64,000 bases of DNA from Streptomyces antioxidans (lineage in GTDB: Bacteria > Actinomycetota > Actinomycetes > Streptomycetales > Streptomycetaceae): the NCBI RefSeq assembly GCF_000968685.2, contig NZ_LAKD02000044.1, positions 1 through 64,000 on the forward strand, given 5' to 3'. Below, in pieces: positions 60,176 to 64,000 of the stretch (within the stretch, counting starts at the first letter, position 1; each line of letters starts with the position of its first letter). The notes under the pieces were generated by a model that had not been told where the DNA came from, made no database searches, and saw only the letters and a list, made by a program, of their open reading frames with translations. A program made the translations under genes and the position numbers.

Positions 60176-60215
60176 CGAACTTCCCTCACGTCTTCTTCCG
60201 GGTCGCGGGCAGCGA

Positions 60216-60262
60216 CGATAACTGTCAGAGGGGCATGGCACGATCGGGGCAGACAGTTATCG
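60216..60262. promoter_or_regulatory. Long inverted repeat in the divergent folP/DivIVA promoter region
   Basis: CGATAACTGTC (60216-60226) and GACAGTTATCG (60252-60262) are perfect 11-bp complements with a 25-base spacer, placed 41 and 51 bases from the two divergent start codons. Both directions therefore read the same GACAGTTATCG before the gene: either twin promoters or a shared operator. Confidence 0.7.
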
Positions 60263-60313
60263 AGGCCGACGGACACAAGACTCAACCATGCATCTGACGG
60301 GGAGACGATCACC

Positions 60314-60907
60314 GTGTTCTTGTTCTTGCTGATCGCGCTGGTCGTGGTGGTCGGCGGGGTCACGCTCGCCGTCGTCGGCGGCGGTGACGGCCCGCTCACC
60401 GACGCGCCCCCGGACCGGCTGGGCGATCCGCTGCCCGCCGACCGGCCGCTGGCGCGCACCGATGTGGAGCGGCTGCGGCTCCCCATGACGCTGCGGGGCT
60501 ACCGGATGGCGGACGTCGACGATGTGCTGGGCCGCCTCGGCGCCGAGCTCGCCGAGCGTGACGCCCGGATCGCCGAGCTGGAGACGGCGCTCGCCGGTCC
60601 GCGCACGAGGCCCTTGTCGTCCTCCGGGCGCGGCCCCGATCCGCTGTCGGCCCCGGAGATCGACCATGGCTTCGGGCCGGGCGGCGGCCTCGAGGGCCCC
60701 GGCTCCGGCCCCGAGCGGCGCGGCTTCAAGGACGACGGCTTCGACGACGACGCCTTCGAGGGCGGCTTCAAGGACGGCGGCTTCGGCGACAGGGACTTCG
60801 AGGACACGGGCTTCGACGCCTTCGGGCGGCGCGGCTTCAGCGGAACCGGCTTGGACGGACACGGAAACGGCTTCGAGGGCCGCGGTTACGAAGGGCATGG
60901 CGCATGA
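60314..60907 (+). CDS. DivIVA-domain protein with membrane anchor and Gly/Asp/Phe repeats
   Basis: A 197-residue protein from GTG 60314 (GGGGAG upstream). An N-terminal helix (FLFLLIALVVVVGGVTLAVV) anchors it to the membrane. A DivIVA-type segment follows (LRLPMTLRGYRMADVDDVLG then a coiled coil LAERDARIAELETAL). The C-terminal 75 residues are a disordered repeat of DGFDDDAFEGGFKDGGF type. The end overlaps tag by ATGA. It resembles the small protein next to tag in mycobacteria (Rv1209). A role at curved or growing membrane is a guess from the domain. Confidence 0.82.
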   Translation: MFLFLLIALVVVVGGVTLAVVGGGDGPLTDAPPDRLGDPLPADRPLARTDVERLRLPMTLRGYRMADVDDVLGRLGAELAERDARIAELETALAGPRTRPLSSSGRGPDPLSAPEIDHGFGPGGGLEGPGSGPERRGFKDDGFDDDAFEGGFKDGGFGDRDFEDTGFDAFGRRGFSGTGLDGHGNGFEGRGYEGHGA

Positions 60908-61512
60908 GCGAGCAGGGTGTGGTCGAGGGGCCGGACGGTCTGCCGCGCTGTCCCTGGGGCCTGGAGAGCGAGACCATGGCCGACTACCGCGTCTACCACG
61001 ACACGGAGTGGGGCCGCCCGGTCCACGGCGATGACGCGCTCTATGAGCGGGTCTCCCTGGAGGCGTTCCAGTCGGGGCTGTCCTGGCTCACGATCCTGCG
61101 CCGCAGGGAGGGGTTCCGGGCCGCCTTCGCCGACTTCTCGATCAAGAAGGTCGCTGAGTTCACCGAGGCCGACGAGGAGCGGCTGCTCGCCGACCCCGGC
61201 ATCATCCGCAACCGCGCCAAGATCGCCGCCACGATCGCCAACGCCCGCGCCGCGGTGGCGCTCGCGCCCGGCGAGCTGAGCGAGCTGATCTGGTCCCACG
61301 CCCCGGCGCCCGACGGCCGCCCGGTGCCGCGGACCTTCGCCGATGTCCCCGCGATCACCCCGGAGTCCACGGCCCTCAGCCGCGACCTCAAGAAGCGCGG
61401 CTTCCGCTTCGTCGGCCCCACCACGGCGTACGCGCTGATGCAGGCATGCGGCCTGGTCAACGACCATCTGGCGGACTGCCATGTCCGTGACGCGGTCCGC
61501 GACGCGGTCTGA
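60904..61512 (+). CDS. tag: DNA-3-methyladenine glycosylase I
   Basis: A 202-residue base-excision repair enzyme that removes 3-methyladenine. It has the N-terminal zinc-binding CPWG and YHDTEWGRPVHGDDALYERV, the active-site Glu region LEAFQSGLSWLTILRRREGF, and the C-terminal zinc ligands in MQACGLVNDHLADCH. Length is typical. It is translationally coupled to the preceding DivIVA-domain gene. Confidence 0.96.
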   Translation: MSEQGVVEGPDGLPRCPWGLESETMADYRVYHDTEWGRPVHGDDALYERVSLEAFQSGLSWLTILRRREGFRAAFADFSIKKVAEFTEADEERLLADPGIIRNRAKIAATIANARAAVALAPGELSELIWSHAPAPDGRPVPRTFADVPAITPESTALSRDLKKRGFRFVGPTTAYALMQACGLVNDHLADCHVRDAVRDAV

Positions 61513-61596
61513 GCGCCCCGGCCGCCGACGGCCGGTGGCCAAAGCGGCCGGGGCCAATGCCGGGGCCGGATCAGGGGCGGCGGCCGGGCCGGTCGC

Positions 61597-62403
61597 TCAG
61601 CGCCCGGTGAACCTCGGCCTCTCCTTGTTCACGAACGCGTTCACCGCGATCGCGTGGTCGTCCGAGGCCCCCGCGCGGCGCTGCAGCTCGTCCTCCATGG
61701 CCAGGGCCTCGGTGAGGGTGTGGCCCGCGGCGAAGGCCATGGACTCCTTGATCGCCGCATAGGCCGCGGTGGGGCCCTCGGCCAGCCGCCGGGCGAACGC
61801 CGCCGCCTCGGCGGCCAGCTCCCCGGCCGGGACCACCCGGTGGGCGATGCCCAGGCCAAGCGCCTCCTGGGCGTCGATGGTGCGCGGGAAGAGCAGCAGA
61901 TCCGCCGCCCGGCCGTAGCCGATCAGCCGCTGAAGGGTCCAGGAGACGCCCGAGTCGGCGGTCAGCGCGACCCCGGCGAAGGAGGTGTTGAAGGAGGCGG
62001 TGTCGGCGACGATCCGGTAGTCGGCGGCGAAGGCGAAGCCCGCCCCGGCGCCCGCCGCGACCCCGTTGACCGCGGCGACCACCGGCTTCGGCATCCCGGC
62101 GATCGTGGTGACGATCGGGTTGTAGTGCAGTGCCACCGTGCTCATGGTCGAGCCCTCGCCGGTGCCGGCGCGGTCGGCGGCCAGCAGTCCGATGTGCTCC
62201 TTGAGGTCCTGGCCGACGCAGAAGGCGCGCGGCCCGGAGCCGGTGAGCAGCACCGCCCGTACCGCCGGGCTCTCCGCGGCCTCCAGCAGCGCGTCGCGCA
62301 GCGCCTCCTTGGTGTCGATGTTCAGGGCGTTCATCGCGTCGGGACGATTCAGCGTGATCGTCGCGAGACCCTCGGTGAGGTCGTAGAGCACGGTGTCGGC
62401 CAT
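61597..62403 (-). CDS. Enoyl-CoA hydratase/isomerase family protein
   Basis: A 268-residue crotonase. The oxyanion-hole segments are GPRAFCVGQDLKEH and VAAVNGVAAGAGAGFAFAAD. The region normally bearing the second catalytic Glu reads ALTADSGVSWTLQRLIGYGR (Asp/Ser instead), as in PaaG-like isomerases. ATG 62403 follows GGAGG. The substrate is unknown; phenylacetyl-CoA or fatty-acid degradation is possible. It is a single gene. Confidence 0.9.
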   Translation of the reverse strand: MADTVLYDLTEGLATITLNRPDAMNALNIDTKEALRDALLEAAESPAVRAVLLTGSGPRAFCVGQDLKEHIGLLAADRAGTGEGSTMSTVALHYNPIVTTIAGMPKPVVAAVNGVAAGAGAGFAFAADYRIVADTASFNTSFAGVALTADSGVSWTLQRLIGYGRAADLLLFPRTIDAQEALGLGIAHRVVPAGELAAEAAAFARRLAEGPTAAYAAIKESMAFAAGHTLTEALAMEDELQRRAGASDDHAIAVNAFVNKERPRFTGR

Positions 62404-62758
62404 GGCGGTCCTCCGGCGGTCGGGCGAGGCGGTCGGGCGGCTCGGGCTGCGGCCGCACGGCGGGCCCGGGAGGGGGCCCGCCGCGGCGGTCAGCGCACAG
62501 CATGCCGGAGATCACGACCGACCGACATGTGACCTGCGTCAAAGAACCGACCCTTCGTTCGGTGACGGCGGGCGTACGTTACCGCGATCCCCTCCCCGAA
62601 TTGAGTGGTTTTGGGGGAACGCCTCGCGCAGGCGTTGCCGACCGATGTTGGTCATCGGGTCGTGCCATGCGGGATAATGAAGGGGAAGCAACGTGTTCGA
62701 TGCCGGTGACACCTGGGTTGTCGGCTGCGATGAGCTGGTTTCAGGAAGGGGAACGAGC
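62404..62758. promoter_or_regulatory. Divergent region upstream of the DUF3117 gene
   Basis: No gene seen. Near the enoyl-CoA hydratase end, TGTGA-N6-TCAAA (62528-62543) resembles a Crp site with one mismatch. AACGCCT/AGGCGTT (62618-62636, loop CGCGC) is a hairpin. For DUF3117, GATAAT (62673-62678) is a strong -10, with TTGGTC (62648-62653) as a possible -35 and a CCGATG/CATCGG inverted repeat at 62643-62659 over it. Confidence 0.45.
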
Positions 62759-62926
62759 ATGGCGGCCATGAAGCCGCGGACGGGCGACGGCCCGCTCGAG
62801 GTGACCAAGGAGGGGCGGGGCATCGTCATGCGCGTTCCGCTCGAAGGCGGCGGTCGGCTCGTCGTCGAGCTGACACCGGACGAGGCCGACGCCCTCGGCG
62901 ACGCCCTGAAGAAGGTCGTCGGCTGA
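62759..62926 (+). CDS. DUF3117 protein
   Basis: A 55-residue protein, MAAMKPRTGDGPLEVTKEGR, with AGGAAGGGG before the ATG. A beta-hairpin-rich core (IVMRVPLEGGGRLVVELTPD) and a short C-terminal helix (EADALGDALKKVV) are predicted. It is nearly invariant across actinobacteria (Rv1211 in M. tuberculosis, from memory). No function is known. It is followed by a 22-bp perfect hairpin. Confidence 0.93.
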   Translation: MAAMKPRTGDGPLEVTKEGRGIVMRVPLEGGGRLVVELTPDEADALGDALKKVVG

Positions 62927-62951
62927 CGGCTTGCGGCCCACCATCACCCGC

Positions 62952-63000
62952 GCGCTGCCCCGGCGGCCGGTACCTGACGTACCGGCCGCCGGGGCAGCGC
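62952..63000. terminator. 22-bp perfect hairpin 1 (after DUF3117)
   Basis: Arms 62952-62973 and 62979-63000 are exact complements (start GCGCTGCCCCGG, end CCGGGGCAGCGC) with a CTGAC loop. It lies 26 bases after the DUF3117 stop, between convergent genes. Confidence 0.9.
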
Positions 63001-63014
63001 TCGTACGGGGTTCC

Positions 63015-63062
63015 GGCGGAACGGTCCGAACGGCCGGGAACGGCCGTTCGGACCGTTCCGCC
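63015..63062. terminator. 22-bp perfect hairpin 2 (before the methyltransferase stop)
   Basis: Arms 63015-63036 and 63041-63062 are exact complements (GGCGGAACGGTCCG ... CGGACCGTTCCGCC) with a GGAA tetraloop of the GNRA class. It follows hairpin 1 by 14 bases and differs from it in sequence. Confidence 0.9.
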
Positions 63063-63115
63063 GCTGACCGTTCGGGCGGTTCCGGCCGCGGGATGCGGCC
63101 CGGCCGCGGGGGTTC

Positions 63116-63154
63116 GGCCCCGCTTGACCGTGAAGGCTCAGCCCCGCTTGACCG
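63116..63154. repeat. Two-unit repeat across the methyltransferase stop codon
   Basis: CCCCGCTTGACCG occurs at 63118 and 63142, 24 bases apart. The second copy is the last codons of the methyltransferase (CGGTCAAGCGGGGC on the coding strand) and the first lies just past its TGA. Confidence 0.7.
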
Positions 63155-63803
63155 CGCAGAGCAGGCCGTCGCCGACCGGCAGCAGGGACGACTGGAGCAC
63201 GGTGGACTCCCGCACGGTCCGCAGCAGCTCGCGCACCCGCAGTACCTCCGTGGGCTGGGCCGCGGAGTCCACGGTCCGCCCGTTGGCGAAGACCCCCTCG
63301 AAGCAGACCAGCCCGCCGGGCCGCAGCAGCCGCAACGATTCGGCGAGGTAGTCCAGGCACTCCTGCCGGTCGCCGTCGCAGAAGACCAGGTCGTATCCGC
63401 CGTCGGCCAGCCGGGGCAGGACGTCGAGGGCGCGGCCGGGGATGAAGCGCGCCCGGTTCCCGGTGAACCCGGCCGTGCGGAACGCCTGCCGGGCGAACTG
63501 CTGCATCTCCGGTTCGGTGTCCACGGTGGTCAGCACGCCGTCCGGGCGCATTCCGCGCAGCAGGTGGATTCCGGAGACGCCGGTCCCGGTGCCGATCTCG
63601 GCGACGACCTTGGCGTCGGCGGTGGCAGCGAGCAGCCGCAGCGCGGCGCCGGTGCCCGCGGACACCGAGCGCAGCCCTGCTTCCCGGGCCCGGTCACGGG
63701 CCCAGTGAAGGGCTTCGTCCTCGGCGACAAACGCGTCGGCGAACGCCCAGCTCGTCTGCCGGTTGCCGGTAATGACCCTCTCCTGTCCCCGTAGTTGGCG
63801 CAA
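63138..63803 (-). CDS. O-methyltransferase
   Basis: A SAM-dependent methyltransferase of the class I CCoAOMT-like family, up to 221 residues. SAM-binding motif I is KVVAEIGTGTGVSGIHLLRG, then VLTTVDTEPEMQQFARQAF (acidic residue) and YDLVFCDGDRQECLDYLAES. The start is uncertain. TTG 63803 lacks a ribosome site and lies only six bases after the -10-like TACAGT, near the presumed transcription start. An ATT at 63773, directly before ACCGGCAACCGG, has GGAGAGGG at ideal spacing. It is the neighbour of sigE-type sigma genes, as Rv1220c is in M. tuberculosis. The substrate is unknown. Confidence 0.87.
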   Translation of the reverse strand: MRQLRGQERVITGNRQTSWAFADAFVAEDEALHWARDRAREAGLRSVSAGTGAALRLLAATADAKVVAEIGTGTGVSGIHLLRGMRPDGVLTTVDTEPEMQQFARQAFRTAGFTGNRARFIPGRALDVLPRLADGGYDLVFCDGDRQECLDYLAESLRLLRPGGLVCFEGVFANGRTVDSAAQPTEVLRVRELLRTVRESTVLQSSLLPVGDGLLCAVKRG

Positions 63804-63826
63804 CGGTGACTGTATCCGCTGCGCAC

Positions 63827-63853
63827 GGGAACCCGCAGATGGGACCAGGCGTT
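63827..63853 (+). promoter_or_regulatory. ECF-type promoter upstream of the sigma factor gene
   Basis: GGGAACC (63827-63833), 16 bases, then CGTT (63850-63853) matches the -35/-10 consensus of SigE/SigH-type ECF factors (GGGAAC-N16-CGTT) with nothing out of place. The predicted start point, about 63860, lies just before the GGGGGGA ribosome site. Probably autoregulated by the gene it drives. Confidence 0.75.
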
Positions 63854-63873
63854 GTAAAAGCCGGGGGGACTGT

Positions 63874-64000
63874 ATGGATCACGACCAAATGCAGGTCAAA
63901 AATGCTTATCCGGAGCTAACGGGCGAGGTGGATATGGTAGGGGCTCTACTGGAGACCACCAGAGCCGACAGGGGAGGTGCGGCTGCGGCCGGTGACCGGC
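63874..64000 (+). CDS. sigE: ECF sigma factor, SigE-like (5-prime part only)
   Basis: Only 42 codons are in the window, so no sigma domain can be seen. The frame from ATG 63874 (GGGGGGA upstream) reads MDHDQMQVKNAYPELTGEVD and then MVGALLETTRADRGGAAAAG. A second ATG at 63934, with GAGGTG nearby, gives a shorter form. The call rests on context: the O-methyltransferase-sigE pair is conserved in actinobacteria, the N-terminal MVGA...TTRADRGG is like Streptomyces sigma factors at this locus as I recall them, and an ECF promoter precedes it. Confidence 0.6.
   Translation, partial: MDHDQMQVKNAYPELTGEVDMVGALLETTRADRGGAAAAGDR

Overview
This is a chromosomal window from a high-GC actinomycete, almost certainly Streptomyces. 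The evidence is the very high third-position GC, many GTG and TTG starts, a complete bldK-type oligopeptide transporter, mycothiol biosynthesis (mshB), a WhiJ/AbaA-like Xre + DUF397 + anti-sigma module, a TTA codon in a regulator, and leaderless promoters. I saw no rRNA, tRNA, CRISPR array, complete insertion sequence or replication origin.

Layout. 1-4299: a minus-strand succinate dehydrogenase operon (small coiled-coil gene, sdhC, sdhA, sdhB) of the mycobacterial Sdh1 type. 4607-9551: an orphan LpqW-like solute-binding lipoprotein, a small lipoprotein and typA. 10109-15985: oligopeptide ABC cluster A (binding protein, two permeases, two ATPases, plus strand). 16067-21950: an accessory island with gene remnants (two fragments that may belong to one split gene, a deleted Xre/DUF5753 gene, a serine-recombinase remnant), a large PAS-GAF-SpoIIE phosphatase-ATPase protein ending in two PucR-like helix-turn-helix repeats, an anti-sigma-type ATPase, an Xre regulator and a DUF397 protein. 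22024-27775: oligopeptide ABC cluster B on the minus strand, a paralogue of cluster A facing it across the island. 28171-32186: epoxide hydrolase, a TetR regulator with a three-site operator divergent from an alcohol dehydrogenase-like reductase, a small membrane protein and an acetyltransferase. 32247-38451: bldKA-E on the minus strand.

38934-64000 is mostly core actinobacterial housekeeping: an S9 peptidase, mshB, an envelope protein, an ABC-2 exporter with its own two-component system, ferredoxin fdxA, dapC and dapE (lysine/peptidoglycan precursor synthesis), a LOG-family protein, a folP2-like dihydropteroate synthase homologue, a DivIVA-domain protein, tag, an enoyl-CoA hydratase, a DUF3117 protein, an O-methyltransferase, and the start of a sigE-like ECF sigma factor preceded by its own ECF-type promoter.

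TypA, LpqW-like, mshB, fdxA, dapC, dapE, LOG, folP2, tag, DUF3117, methyltransferase and sigE occur in a similar order in Mycobacterium tuberculosis (about Rv1165 to Rv1221, from memory). The three peptide-uptake clusters and the island therefore look like a roughly 30 kb Streptomyces-specific block placed inside a conserved neighbourhood. Functionally the window joins peptide import (four family-5 binding proteins in 38 kb, one of them BldKB, which signals for aerial growth) with partner-switching regulators of the developmental type and with redox and envelope maintenance.

The most unusual items are the phosphatase with tandem DNA-binding repeats, the insertion scar around it, a 21-bp-periodic triple operator, four tandem repeats anchored on stop codons, twin perfect 22-bp hairpins, and a series of seven genes with a -10 hexamer 6-7 bases before the start codon.
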